NCBI GenBank assembly: GCA_027493525.1
Contig: JAOSKN010000001.1
Span: 1,922,001 to 1,986,000 of the forward strand
Length of the DNA stretch: 64,000 bases
DNA from: Planctomycetota bacterium
GTDB taxonomy: Bacteria; Planctomycetota; SZUA-567; H5-PLA8
Reading direction: 5' to 3'
The notes below the pieces were generated by a model. The model worked only from the letters and a program-made list of their open reading frames with translations, did no database searches and was not told the DNA's origin. Made by a program: the position numbers and the translations under genes. Each line of letters opens with the position of its first letter. The first letter of the stretch is position 1. Shown piece by piece: positions 46,100 through 55,595 of this stretch.

Positions 46100-47248
46100 A
46101 TGAGGCGTCTTGTCGGCGGGTTGCTGATGTGGTACTGCGCGGCCGGCGCGCTGGGCGGCGAGTCGGTTCCGCCGGCCGAGAAGGCCTGCGAAGCGGCGCT
46201 GGCCGCCGCGCGGCAGGCCGAGCAGCAGGCGAATTGGACGCTTTGCGAGGCGCTTTGCCGGGCCGCGCTCAAGGCCGCCCAAGAGGGCAAGATCGAGATC
46301 CCCCTCGACGCGAGCCTGCTGCTGGCCAAGGCGCAGAAACGGGCGCAGGAAGCCCTGGACGGGCGGCTCGAACTGCGCGCCGGGCAGCGCTACCTGGAAC
46401 TGGGGCGCGGCGAAGAGGCCTACCAGGCGCTGCTGCGCGCGAAGCAACTCGGCGCGGAACCCAAGGAAGTCGAGGACGGCCTGAGGAAGGCGCGCGAGAT
46501 ACTCGATGGCGCCGCGGCCCCCGCGCCGCCCGCCGAAAACCGGTACCTTGCGAAGCTCCAGGAAGGCCGCGCGATGCTCGACCGCCGCGACTGGCGCGCG
46601 GCCGAGCTGGCGTTTCTGGCGGCGCTGGCCGAGCGCCCCGGCGACGAGCAGGCCAAGGCCGGGCTGGCCCAGGCGCGCGAAGGCGCGAAGCCGCCTGAGC
46701 CCGCTCCGCCCGAACCCGTCCGCCTGGCCGAATCCCCACTGCCCGTTCCCGCGGCGCTGGCCCGCGAGGACTGGAAACCCAGCGGCGGCTCCTTCGGGCA
46801 ATTCACCGGCCGGCAATACGTGGTGAACGAGAACCAGTCCGACGACGGCGAGGCGAAGTACGCCAAAGCGTTGAGCGGGGATTTCCGCGTCTCGGTCCTG
46901 GTGGTGGCGCAGATGGATTACAACGCCAAGTTTCACCTCGATCTGCGCCCCGAGAAGGAGCAGCGGGACAAGATCCCGACACTCGAAGGCTGGGCCAGCG
47001 AAAAGGGTTCGCCCCCGAAGCTTACGCTGCTCGACCGGTCGGGCCGGAAAGAAGCCGGCAGTGGAGCGGCCCGACTCCAAGCCACCGCGTTTGTCCTCTC
47101 CTTCCGGCGGCTGGGGGAGCGAATCAGCTTTTACGTCGATGGCCAGAAAATCGGGGAAACGCTTGCTGTGCCGAAGGATGCGACGCTGTACCTGTATGCC
47201 GGCGGGCGCGGCGCGATGCAGGGAATCAAGGTCGAGACCGGTCCGTAG
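46100..47248 (+). CDS. Secreted TPR-like repeat protein with C-terminal beta-sandwich
   Basis: This 382-aa protein has a short signal peptide (LVGGLLMWYCAAGALGGE). Helical repeats of the TPR kind span ~25-200 (RYLELGRGEEAYQALLRAKQ, MLDRRDWRAAELAFLAALAE). After a Pro-rich linker, residues ~225-382 form a beta-sandwich of the LamG/DUF1080 kind (FRVSVLVVAQMDYNAKFHLD, ISFYVDGQKIGETL). A glycan-binding scaffold is plausible; no enzyme motif is seen. Confidence 0.75.
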   Translation: MRRLVGGLLMWYCAAGALGGESVPPAEKACEAALAAARQAEQQANWTLCEALCRAALKAAQEGKIEIPLDASLLLAKAQKRAQEALDGRLELRAGQRYLELGRGEEAYQALLRAKQLGAEPKEVEDGLRKAREILDGAAAPAPPAENRYLAKLQEGRAMLDRRDWRAAELAFLAALAERPGDEQAKAGLAQAREGAKPPEPAPPEPVRLAESPLPVPAALAREDWKPSGGSFGQFTGRQYVVNENQSDDGEAKYAKALSGDFRVSVLVVAQMDYNAKFHLDLRPEKEQRDKIPTLEGWASEKGSPPKLTLLDRSGRKEAGSGAARLQATAFVLSFRRLGERISFYVDGQKIGETLAVPKDATLYLYAGGRGAMQGIKVETGP

Positions 47249-47283
47249 CGCGCCACAATCCTCCCCGCTCGCATGAAAAGCGG

Positions 47284-47311
47284 TTGACTCCCCCCGAAAG
47301 CGGCCTAACTT
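47284..47311 (+). promoter_or_regulatory. Candidate sigma-70 promoter for the 653-aa secreted protein
   Basis: TTGACT and TAACTT are separated by 16 bp, 90-odd bases before the start at 47400 and just past the preceding gene. The -35 hexamer is five of six to consensus. Confidence 0.4.
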
Positions 47312-47399
47312 ATTACATCAGCTAAAGTTGGGTATGGAGTGCAGCCCTGGGGTACGCGGGTCCTGCTTTGAGGCAGGTCGCCGCCGCGGAGGGTCGTAC

Positions 47400-49361
47400 A
47401 TGCGCGCGCCTTGGATCGTCCTGATCCTGTTGTCCCTGGGCCTGGTTTGTGGCTTGAGCCGGGCGGGCGAGAGCCTCATCGAACTCGATGAGCTGCCCGA
47501 GGACCGCAAGAACGACACCGAGTACGTCGAGTACCTGAAGAAGAAGCAGGCCGGGCGCGAGCGGCAGGCCGAGTTCGAGGCGCAGCTTCGCAGCAGGCTC
47601 CAGGACGACGTGCGGAAGATGGAGACCTACCGCAAGGAGACCCTGGAACCGCAGGCCACGAGCACGGTCGACGTGGACGGCAATACGGTCAACGTGAAGG
47701 AGCCGAAGAGTTCCGAAGAGGCGCTCAGCCTGCAGAAGCCCCTGCGCGACCAGTACGAGATCAGCCCCGAAGACTACAATCTTTACGAGCACGAGCGCTG
47801 GTCGCTGAACGACAGCGATTTCCAGTTCGACCGCCCGCAGTACATCGTGGCCGACACCCAGGCCGGGCGCCCGCAGCGCTGGCTGGTGCTCTCGTACTCG
47901 ATCACCAACAGCACCACCAAGGCGCGCCGGATTTCGCCGACCTTCGTGGCGGTGACGAACAACGGCGTCTTCACCCCCGCGGTGGACGGGTACGTGCCGG
48001 AGCGGATGGTGGCCGACAGCCTGTACCGCCCGCTGGCCGGGAGCGAAAAGGCCCGGGACAAGGGCGAACTGCTGCACCACATCATCCCGTTGGAGTCCGT
48101 GCCGCGCCTGAACTCGCAGAAGTTCACCTTCGAGGAAGGCTACAAGGACGTGCCGAACCTGCCGGAGACCCAGTCGACGTTCCTCCCGGGGCAGACGCGC
48201 TGGGGCGTGGCCGTCTGGCCGGCGCCGACCGAGGAATGGACCGAACTGAAGATCGCGATCCAGGGCCTCTCCAACGCGCACCGCTACGACCGCAAGCAGC
48301 GCCACGCGCTGGTGCTGGCCTTCACGCGCAACGACGACGAGTACCACGTGGACCGCTCGACGATCAAGTACGTGAGCAAGAAGTGGGAGTACCTCTGGAT
48401 GTGGGACCAGGACGTCAGCGTCCCGCTGCCGGAGAACCCCTCCACGCCGCAGATCAAGGACAAGAAGCTGGCGACGCCGGGCGGGGGAGAGCGCTTCGTC
48501 TGGGCCTTCCCGTACGAAATGGCCAACACCTCGCCGGAGACGCAGAGCGTGAAGGTGCGCGAGACGGCCTTCGTCCTGCGCGGGCCGGACAACAAGGGCC
48601 TGGAGGTGGACGTCGGCGGCCAGAAGGCCCGCGTGGAGGTGAAAGTCGTCGACGACGGGCGCTCCACGATTTACAAGGCGCAATTCACGCGCGAGGCGGG
48701 CGTCAGCGATCCGGCGCGCGAGATTCAGCGCTTCGCGCCCTCGACCGAGAACCAGAAGCACAAATTTCCCGGGGGCATGACGCACCTGCTCAAGACCGGC
48801 GAGAAGTTTGCCGGCTGGTCGATCTTCGACGCCCAGGACGTGGACTGGTCCGACGTCCGGCTCCAGGTCGAGAGCCAGCTTTCGCTGCAAGTCGACAAGG
48901 CCAAGCTCAGCGACGAGACGTGGCGCAACGCGGTCAAGAAGATCGCCAACGAGCAGAACAAGCTGGCCGAGCGGAACCCCGGGATCCTGTACGATCCGCG
49001 CCGCCGCCTCACCGACGACGTGGTGGCGCTCAAGGACGGCCGCAGCTTCACGGGCACGATCGTCGTGGACACCGAGCAGGGCCTGCAGATCGATACGCTT
49101 AACGAGGGGCTGCTGCACTTCGAGAAGGCGCAGGTCGAGAAGGTCACGCCGGGCGAGTTCAGCGCGGTGAAGAAGCAGATCCTCGAGGCCATCCCCGCCG
49201 CGGTCGAGGCCGCCAAGCAGAAGAAGCAGGTGATGTGCTACTTCAACGCCGAGGCGGGGCTCTCCACGGGCAGCTACCGCGTGGCGCGCTGGTACCGGAT
49301 CCCGGGCAAGATCGAGGAAGAATGGCTCAACGCCTGGGAAAGCCTCGACGCCGGCCAGTAG
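47400..49361 (+). CDS. Secreted 653-aa protein of unknown function
   Basis: The ATG at 47400 has GGAGGG six bases upstream. A signal peptide follows (PWIVLILLSLGLVCGLSRAG). A charged coiled coil (~residues 25-75) precedes a beta-rich domain with a strongly conserved look (RWLVLSYSITNSTTKARRIS, RWGVAVWPAPTEEWTELKIA, RFVWAFPYEMANTSPE). Near the end is KDGRSFTGTIVVDTEQGLQI, an Sm-like strand pair of the type seen in planctomycete secreted proteins, then a tail with YFNAEAGLSTGSYRVARWY. No enzyme motif. Confidence 0.7.
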   Translation: MRAPWIVLILLSLGLVCGLSRAGESLIELDELPEDRKNDTEYVEYLKKKQAGRERQAEFEAQLRSRLQDDVRKMETYRKETLEPQATSTVDVDGNTVNVKEPKSSEEALSLQKPLRDQYEISPEDYNLYEHERWSLNDSDFQFDRPQYIVADTQAGRPQRWLVLSYSITNSTTKARRISPTFVAVTNNGVFTPAVDGYVPERMVADSLYRPLAGSEKARDKGELLHHIIPLESVPRLNSQKFTFEEGYKDVPNLPETQSTFLPGQTRWGVAVWPAPTEEWTELKIAIQGLSNAHRYDRKQRHALVLAFTRNDDEYHVDRSTIKYVSKKWEYLWMWDQDVSVPLPENPSTPQIKDKKLATPGGGERFVWAFPYEMANTSPETQSVKVRETAFVLRGPDNKGLEVDVGGQKARVEVKVVDDGRSTIYKAQFTREAGVSDPAREIQRFAPSTENQKHKFPGGMTHLLKTGEKFAGWSIFDAQDVDWSDVRLQVESQLSLQVDKAKLSDETWRNAVKKIANEQNKLAERNPGILYDPRRRLTDDVVALKDGRSFTGTIVVDTEQGLQIDTLNEGLLHFEKAQVEKVTPGEFSAVKKQILEAIPAAVEAAKQKKQVMCYFNAEAGLSTGSYRVARWYRIPGKIEEEWLNAWESLDAGQ

Positions 49362-49390
49362 CCGTTACGCGCGCATTGAGACGCAAGTAG

Positions 49391-49415
49391 CGGGCTCCGC
49401 AAGGAGCCCGTTTTT
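49391..49415 (+). terminator. Intrinsic terminator
   Basis: CGGGCTCC / GGAGCCCG stem with a GCAA loop, followed by five T. It lies 30 nt after the stop of the 653-aa protein gene and ends 22 nt before the convergent aminotransferase gene. Confidence 0.87.
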
Positions 49416-49436
49416 ATTGCCCGTCCGTCGGCGCCT

Positions 49437-50644
49437 TCAGCGCAGCTTGCCCAAAGCGTCCCTGGCCGCGCGCATGCCGGCGACGATGTCCTCGTCGGGC
49501 GTGGCGAAGCTGAGGCGCAGGTAGCCGTCCTGCATGAAGCCGGTCCCGCTGGCGGCGATGACCCCGCTGCTCGTGCAGAGGTATTCGGCGACGTCGTCGC
49601 TGCTCGCGATGGGCATGCCGCCGGGGGTCGTCTTGCCGAAGCAGGGGCGGACGTCCCAGAAGGAGTAGAAGGTGGCCGGCGTGGGCCAGATTTTCACGTG
49701 CGGCATGGGCTCGGCTTCCTTGCGCAGCAGGTCGCGCTTCTTCTGCAGTTCGTCGCGCAGGCCGCCGCGGTAGGGGCGGGCGATGGCCGCCAGGGCGGTG
49801 ACCTGCGTGGGGGTGGCGGGCCCCGAGGTGTAGTGGCTCTGGAGGTTGACCATCGCGGTGGCCGCGTCGTCGGGCGCGACGCACCAGCCGATGCGCAGCC
49901 CCCCGGTGCGGCGGAAGTTCTTCGACATGCCGTCCACCTGGATCAGCCAGGGCTTCGTCCGCTCGTCGATCTTCGGCTCGGGAATTCGCGGCCGTCGAAG
50001 ACCAGCCGCCAGTACAGCCGGTCGTAGACGAAGAAGATCCGATACTCCACGCACAGCTCGACCAGCGCGTCGAGTTCCGCCTGATCGTAAAGCTGCGCGG
50101 TGGGGTTGCAGGGGTTGTTGAGCAGGAAAAATTTGGCGTGCGGGCGCATGCGCAGGTTGCGGAGCAGGTCCTCGGGCGTGACCTTGAGGTCCTCTTCGCG
50201 GCGCACGAGCGGGAGCACCTGCACCGGGAAGGCGTAGGCGGCGGTCGCCAGGGGCTGGTAGCTGACCCACGGCGCGCTGTCGAAGAGCACGCAGTCGGCG
50301 GGGTTGCAGAGGGAGAGGAAGATGTTGAAGAGGCTTTGTTTGGCGCCGGAGCTGACGATGACGTTGTCGATCGAGTAATGCGCCTCGAGGTTCAGCCACT
50401 TGAGCACGGCCTGGCGGAGTTCCGGAAGCCCCGCGGGGTCGGTGTACATGGTCAGTTGCTCGTGGAACGCGCCTTCGCCGGCCTTGCGGATCTCCTCGTC
50501 GAGTTCGCCCTTCGTCTCGCCCAGGCCGAAATCGTAGACGGGCAGGTTCCGGCCGCGCCGGTTTTCGGCCAGGCGCTTGAGGGCAAGCGTGAGCGAAGGC
50601 CGGAACTTGCCCATTTTGGCGGAGATGCGTTCGTGGGGCTGCAT
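49437..50644 (-). CDS. Class I/II PLP-dependent aminotransferase, frame broken once (G run at 49980-49982)
   Basis: The N-terminal half (start 50644) shows FGLGETKGELDEEIRKA, MYTDPAGLPELRQAVLKWL, IVSSGAKQSLFNIFLSL, LLNNPCNPTAQLY and YRIFFVYDRLYWRLVFDG. The other half, in a different frame, has WLIQVDGMSKNFRRTGGLRIG with the PLP-binding Lys and ends DEDIVAGMRAARDALG. Adding one base to the G3 run at 49980-49982 gives FDGREFPEPKIDERTKPW and 402 aa. It is a fold-type-I aminotransferase near the aspartate aminotransferase family. Substrate is unknown. Confidence 0.9.
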
Positions 50645-50677
50645 GGCGTTCCTTTCGTCTCGATTTTTAAGGCCTGC

Positions 50678-52507
50678 CTACTCGCCGTCCCCCGAACTGC
50701 CGGCGCGGGAGCCGGGGTCGTCGGGATGGTACTCGAAGCGCACCGGCTCGGGAACCTTGCCGCCGGGCCCGGCGTGCTTGCGGGCCAGGTCCGCGGCCTC
50801 CTTGGCGCCAAGGCGGATGAGTTCCTCGCGCGCCTCGACGCGGTCGGCCTCGACGGCCTCCTTGGGCCAGGCCTTGCCGGGTTCGGGAAGCGAGCCGAGG
50901 TGGAGCGTCTGCGTGGGGAACGCGAACTCCACGCCCAGGCGCTGGGCCAGGCGGATCACGTCCAGGAAGAAGCGCTCCCGCTCGCGCAGCTCGGTCGCCC
51001 AGTCCGGGGTCTTGACGAAGACATAGAGCAGGATGTCCAGCGAAGACGCCGCGAACTGGTTGAGGTAGACGTGGTAGTAGTCCTTCGCCGTGTAGGGGTG
51101 CTCGAGGACCAGGCGCCGGATGCCTTCGCAGAAGGCCTCGATCTTCTCCGGCGGCGTGTCGTAGGTGACCGAGACGAAGCACTTGATGCGGCGCTTGAAG
51201 CGCGCGCCGTAGTTGTCCACGTTGGCGCGGATGAAGGTCGCGTTGGGCACGGTCACCAGGGAGTTGTAGAAGGTGCGGATGCGGGTGCTGCGGAAGCCGA
51301 CTTCCTCGACGGTGCCTTCCAAGCCGTTCACGACCACCCAGTCGCCGATGCCGAAGGGCCGGTCGAGGAGCACGGTGACGGAGCCGAAGAAGTTTTCGAC
51401 GGTGTCCTTGGCCGCGAAGGCGAAGGCCACGCCGCCGATGCCCAGGCCCAGCAGCATGCTTGTCACGTCCACGCCCAGGTTGCCGGCGACGAAGACCACG
51501 CCGAAGACGACGACGAAGATCTTGAGCGTCTTGCGGATCAGCGGGACGAGCAGGTCGTCCATCTTGGTCTCTGTCGCGTCGGCCAGCTTCTGCAGGTACG
51601 CGCCGATCAGGTCCGCCAGGCGATAGAGCGCCTGGACGAGCGCGAAGGCCATGAAGAAGACGGCCGCCGTGGCAAGGAAGGCGTTGATCGAGGCCGGCAG
51701 GAGGAGGAAGTAGAGCCCCACCCAGTACAGCGCCGCCATGGCCAGCGTGCCCAGCGGGCGCACGAACTGGCCGCGAAGTTCCTCCGAGACGCCGAAGCGC
51801 GCTTCGGTGACGGTGCGCCGCGCGATTCCGCCCAGGATCGCCTGGGCGATGCGGCAGAGGATCACTCCGGACAGGATCAGGAGAAAGAGGCCCAGCCATT
51901 GCCAGTGCTCGAGCAGGAAGGCTTTCGATTTGAGGGAGGCGGGCAGGAGTTTGCGCAGGCGCAGGGCCAGGTCGCGGTCGGCCGCGCCCGAGTAGCCTTC
52001 GACGTAGGCCGCGTCCTCGAGCGCCGCGTAGATGTCGGGAATCCGCTCGACGAAGCCGGCGTCGATGAGCCACTCGCCGTTGGGCTGTTTCGAGAGGACG
52101 AAGGCGCCGTAGGTCCGGTCGTTGTAGGAAAGGCGGCGGCGGTACTGTTCCTGGCCCGCCTCGACGGCGATTTCCTCGTAGTCCACGATCCAAGTCTTGT
52201 CGAGGATGTCGAGGAGCATCTTGGCGCGGAGCGGTCCGGCGGCGGCGCGATCGACGGGTTCGACGCGCGAGAGATCCATGCAGGCGACGGCCTCGGGGAT
52301 GCGCGCGCCGCCCGGGGCGGTCACGGCCTCCAGGAAGGTCATCACGGTCTTGCGCGGAGTGGCTCGTTCCTCGGCCGGTTCGCCGGCCCGCGGCGGGGGC
52401 TTTTCCCCTTCGGCCGGGGCCTCGCCCGCGCCCGCCGCGGCGCAGGCCAGGAGCAGGGCGAGCCACCCCGCAAATCGAATGTTGCGATCAGGAACGCCGA
52501 ACCCCAT
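50678..52507 (-). CDS. MscS-family mechanosensitive channel with periplasmic N-terminal domain
   Basis: This 609-aa protein has a signal peptide (FAGWLALLLACAAAGAGE), a ~150-residue periplasmic part (ERATPRKTVMTFLEAVTA, YNDRTYGAFVLSKQ) and about four to five membrane helices from ~residue 195. The MscS pore helix and beta domain follow: GLGIGGVAFAFAAKDTVENF, LDRPFGIGDWVVVNGLEGTV, VEEVGFRSTRIRTF and VTVPNATFIRANVDNY. The C-terminal alpha/beta domain ends in a Pro/Gly-rich tail. It opens in response to membrane tension and releases solutes under hypo-osmotic shock. Confidence 0.93.
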   Translation of the reverse strand: MGFGVPDRNIRFAGWLALLLACAAAGAGEAPAEGEKPPPRAGEPAEERATPRKTVMTFLEAVTAPGGARIPEAVACMDLSRVEPVDRAAAGPLRAKMLLDILDKTWIVDYEEIAVEAGQEQYRRRLSYNDRTYGAFVLSKQPNGEWLIDAGFVERIPDIYAALEDAAYVEGYSGAADRDLALRLRKLLPASLKSKAFLLEHWQWLGLFLLILSGVILCRIAQAILGGIARRTVTEARFGVSEELRGQFVRPLGTLAMAALYWVGLYFLLLPASINAFLATAAVFFMAFALVQALYRLADLIGAYLQKLADATETKMDDLLVPLIRKTLKIFVVVFGVVFVAGNLGVDVTSMLLGLGIGGVAFAFAAKDTVENFFGSVTVLLDRPFGIGDWVVVNGLEGTVEEVGFRSTRIRTFYNSLVTVPNATFIRANVDNYGARFKRRIKCFVSVTYDTPPEKIEAFCEGIRRLVLEHPYTAKDYYHVYLNQFAASSLDILLYVFVKTPDWATELRERERFFLDVIRLAQRLGVEFAFPTQTLHLGSLPEPGKAWPKEAVEADRVEAREELIRLGAKEAADLARKHAGPGGKVPEPVRFEYHPDDPGSRAGSSGDGE

Positions 52508-52609
52508 GGCTCCTCATGAGCCTCCCGTCGCCGCGATTAGCCGCCGGCGCGCCGCCGGCAAAATAGGGAATTTGCGCGTGGAACGCAACCCGGAACGCCG
52601 ACCCCGGCG

Positions 52610-53977
52610 TCAGTCGCCCACGGAGTCCGCCGTCTCGAGGGATTTTTGCTTGTCCTCGAGGAGCTGGCGCAGCTCGGCCTCGTAGAAGAATTCTTTCGCG
52701 CCGAACGCGGGCTTGAGGTCGGTCAGCCAAGCGGCGTGCTCGTCGAACTTGGCGAAGAACGCGCGCTTGACCCAGTCCCCATTGCGCCCCTGGATGAAAC
52801 GGAGCACGAAGACCTTTTCGCCGTGGATCTCGGCGACGCCTTCCATGGCGATCTTGCCCGGCAGCGCGGACATGGACGGCCCGCGCACGGTCCGGGCCAG
52901 CCCGGAAACCTTGCCGTAGGCCTGCCGGAAGATCTCGTAGGCGCGGACGAGCGGGACCTCGAAGTAGGCCTTCGCGCCCGTGTTCCGCTCGATGAACATG
53001 TAGTAGGGGATCATGCCCAGGCGGACCTGGGTCTGCCACATGGCGGCCCAGACCTGCGGGTCGTCGTTGATGTGCCGGATCAGCGGGGACTGGCAGCGGA
53101 TCTGCGCGCCGGTGCGGCGGATGCGCCGGACGGCCTCCCGCGCGATGTCGGTGCTCAACTCCACATGGTGGTTGTAGTGCCCCATGATCGCGAGGTGCCG
53201 GCCGCTGCCGACGATCCGCTCGAAGAGCCGCAGGATCTCGTCGGCGTCGCGGTCGGTGACGTAGCGGTAGGGCCAGTACGAGACCGACTTGGTGCCGATG
53301 CGGATGGTCTCGATGTGCTCGAACCCGGGGCCCAGCAGCGGCTCGATGTAGGCGCGCAGGTTGTTGATGCCCATCACCATGGGATCGCCGCCGGTGAAGA
53401 GGATGTCGGTGATCTCGGTGTGCCGTTTGATGTACTCCTGGAAGCGCAGGGATTCGTCGGTGGCGAATTTGAGGTCGTCCATGCCGACGAACTGCGGCCA
53501 GCGGAAACAGAAGGTGCAATAGGCGTGGCAGGTCTGCCCCGCGGAGGGGAAGACGAGGCACGTCTCGCGGTACTTGTGCTGGACGCCCTGGACGAGGCTC
53601 TCGTCCATGACGGGCACGTTGGCGGTCATCTGCCCGGCCGGATGGGGATTCATTTCGAGGCGCAGCTCCCCGGCGGTGCGCTTGATCCGCTCGGCGTCCC
53701 CGCCGCGGACGGCCTCGGCCATGCGCTCGAAGCGCTCGGGCGAGAGCATGCCCTGCTGCATGAAGGTCAGGTTGAAGATGGGGTCGTCGGGCACGCGGTT
53801 CCAGTCGATGAGATCCTCGACGACGTAATTGTTGGCGCGCATGGGCAGCACGTTGGCGACGACCCGCATCGCGAAGCGCCGCTCTTCCGGGAGCTTCCGC
53901 AACTGCGGGAGCGACTCGATGTCCCGCAGGCCATAGAACTTCATCTTGCGCGGCTCGAATTGAGTGGTCCCTGCCAT
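52610..53977 (-). CDS. kamA: Lysine 2,3-aminomutase-family radical SAM enzyme
   Basis: This 455-aa protein carries the radical SAM cluster motif CHAYCTFCFRW (Cys 150, 154, 157) and the downstream LFTGGDPMVM, the KamA version of the SAM-binding GGE-like motif. The body (LRLEMNPHPAGQMTANVPV, IRIGTKSVSYWPYRYV, RHLAIMGHYNHHVEL) follows the lysine aminomutase family. The PLP lysine of classical KamA sits in P-G-G-G-G-K; here the matching region reads SMSALPGKIAME, so the loop is shortened though a Lys remains. The substrate may therefore not be lysine. Gene symbol is by family only. Confidence 0.85.
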   Translation of the reverse strand: MAGTTQFEPRKMKFYGLRDIESLPQLRKLPEERRFAMRVVANVLPMRANNYVVEDLIDWNRVPDDPIFNLTFMQQGMLSPERFERMAEAVRGGDAERIKRTAGELRLEMNPHPAGQMTANVPVMDESLVQGVQHKYRETCLVFPSAGQTCHAYCTFCFRWPQFVGMDDLKFATDESLRFQEYIKRHTEITDILFTGGDPMVMGINNLRAYIEPLLGPGFEHIETIRIGTKSVSYWPYRYVTDRDADEILRLFERIVGSGRHLAIMGHYNHHVELSTDIAREAVRRIRRTGAQIRCQSPLIRHINDDPQVWAAMWQTQVRLGMIPYYMFIERNTGAKAYFEVPLVRAYEIFRQAYGKVSGLARTVRGPSMSALPGKIAMEGVAEIHGEKVFVLRFIQGRNGDWVKRAFFAKFDEHAAWLTDLKPAFGAKEFFYEAELRQLLEDKQKSLETADSVGD

Positions 53978-54498
53978 GGTGTCCCTCCTTTTCGTTGGCT
54001 TCGCTCAGCCAGAGTATGTCCTCGTTCGGCGATCCAGGCCCGCCGGAGCAGGGCCAAGGCGGAGTATCCCAGGGCTTCGGGCGGCTCGCGGGGAGCGCCC
54101 GAGGCATGCACGGCCACCGCATCCCGTAGGACAGGAAGACCGGCTACGAACAACCACGGCACGATTCGATAACCTGCGGCGAAAGCGACCGACTACGGGA
54201 CTGCGGGCCTGGAGACGCCTTGGATTATTGGGCTCGTCGCAATCCTGAATTGCCACTAACACTATAGCCCAACTCGCTCTCAACATCAAACCCGACTTGC
54301 GATAATTCGCGGCGATTTTTGATCTTAAGACAAAGCGTGAAATTCGCTTTCGCATCGAAAGGGCCGGCGCGTTCGAACCTGAAATTCGCGCGCATGCGCT
54401 GGGGCCGCGAGACGCCGCGCCGCTCGCTTGACCCCCTCGCCCACTTCGTTACAGTGAGCGTGCTCCGTGCAAATCCGTCGCGAATCCAGGAGACGCCC
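53978..54498. other. Divergent intergenic region of 521 bp
   Basis: It separates the KamA-type gene (minus) from the oxidoreductase at 54499 (plus). Several overlapping frames are open, none with a family resemblance I trust; the minus-strand stretch near 54005-54162 (PWLFVAGLPVLRDAVAV) has a coding look and could be a decayed gene. The middle (54240-54350) is AT-rich and probably holds promoters. No repeat or RNA gene seen. Confidence 0.45.
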
Positions 54499-55566
54499 GT
54501 GGCCTCCACGCCTACCTCCGCGCTGCGCATTGGCCTGATTGGCGCCGGCATGATCGGCTCGGTCCATGCGGAGGCCTACCGGCACATCCCCGGCGCGAAG
54601 CTCGCGGGGGTCTGGGATGCGGACCTCCTTCGCGCCGAGAAGGCCGCGCGGCCCCATGGCGCCACCGCGTACGCCAGGCGCGAAGACCTGCTGCGCGAAG
54701 TGGACGCGGTGGACATCTGCCTGCCGACCGTCTTTCACCTCGAGAATATCGAAGCCGCCGCGCGCGCCGGGAAGGCCGTGATCTGCGAAAAGCCGCTGGG
54801 ACGCACGGTCGAGCAGTGCGACCGGGCCATCGCCGCCTGCCGCGCCGCGAAAGTTCCGCTGCTGGTTGGCCACGTGCTGCGCTTCTTCCCCGAGTACGTC
54901 GCGCTGCGCGCGAACATCCTGAACGGGAGCCTGGGGGAGCCCGCGGTGGCGCGGCTGCGCCGCGTCGTCTGCCCGCCGGGGCCGGTGGGGAGCTGGTACT
55001 GGGATTACGGCGTCTCCGGCGGCTGCGTCTTCGACACCGGGATCCACGACCTGGACTGGCTGCTCTGGACGCTGGGCCGGCCCAGGACCGTTTACGGCGT
55101 GGGGCATTTCATCGCGCCGCAATTGAAAGACGTCGCGCTGCTGACGCTGACCTGGAGCAGCGGCCTGCTGGCGCACCTGGAAGTGAGCTGGTGCCACGAC
55201 ACGTTCTCGACGAGCTACGAAGTCTCAGGCAGCGAGGGCCTGATCGAGTGCGACCTGCAGGACGCCGTCGCGCTGCGGGTGGTCTCGACGGCCGGCGGCG
55301 CCACAGGGGGCTCGGCGGTGCCCGAGAGTCCGCTGGCCAAGTCGCCGTACCAGGCTGAACTGGAGCATTTCATCGAGGCGATCCGCGGGCGCGCCAAGCC
55401 GATCGTGACGCCCGAAGAGGCGCGCGAGGCCGTCGAACTGGCCAACGCGTGCCTGCAGGCCGTGAAGACGCGCGAGGTCGTCGAACTGCCGGCTCGGAAA
55501 GGCTCGCGCAAGCCGAAGGCCGGGGCGAAGGGCGGGAAGCGCATGCCCGCCGCGCATCCGGAGTAA
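54499..55566 (+). CDS. Gfo/Idh/MocA-family oxidoreductase
   Basis: The GTG at 54499 with AGGAG six bases upstream gives a 355-aa protein. It has the Rossmann motif IGLIGAGMIGSVHAEAY, the EKPLGRTVEQC motif, and the substrate domain with GGCVFDTGIHDLDWLLWTLG. Residues SYQAEL-like YQAELEHFIEAIRGR form the normal C-terminal end before a short Lys/Arg-rich tail (KGSRKPKAGAKGGKR). It probably acts on a sugar or cyclitol. The next gene, a second member, begins 29 bp downstream, so they form an operon. Confidence 0.9.
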   Translation: MASTPTSALRIGLIGAGMIGSVHAEAYRHIPGAKLAGVWDADLLRAEKAARPHGATAYARREDLLREVDAVDICLPTVFHLENIEAAARAGKAVICEKPLGRTVEQCDRAIAACRAAKVPLLVGHVLRFFPEYVALRANILNGSLGEPAVARLRRVVCPPGPVGSWYWDYGVSGGCVFDTGIHDLDWLLWTLGRPRTVYGVGHFIAPQLKDVALLTLTWSSGLLAHLEVSWCHDTFSTSYEVSGSEGLIECDLQDAVALRVVSTAGGATGGSAVPESPLAKSPYQAELEHFIEAIRGRAKPIVTPEEAREAVELANACLQAVKTREVVELPARKGSRKPKAGAKGGKRMPAAHPE

Positions 55567-55595
55567 GCCCGCGGTATTCGGCAAGGAGACCTCAG

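Noticed and set aside
47322..49118. A 598-codon minus-strand frame across the 653-aa secreted protein gene
   Set aside because: The plus-strand gene has a good ribosome site and signal peptide; the antisense product is Leu/Val/Arg/His-rich shadow sequence.
50138..52519. A 793-codon plus-strand frame across the MscS gene
   Set aside because: The minus strand encodes an unmistakable MscS domain; the opposite frame is a shadow.
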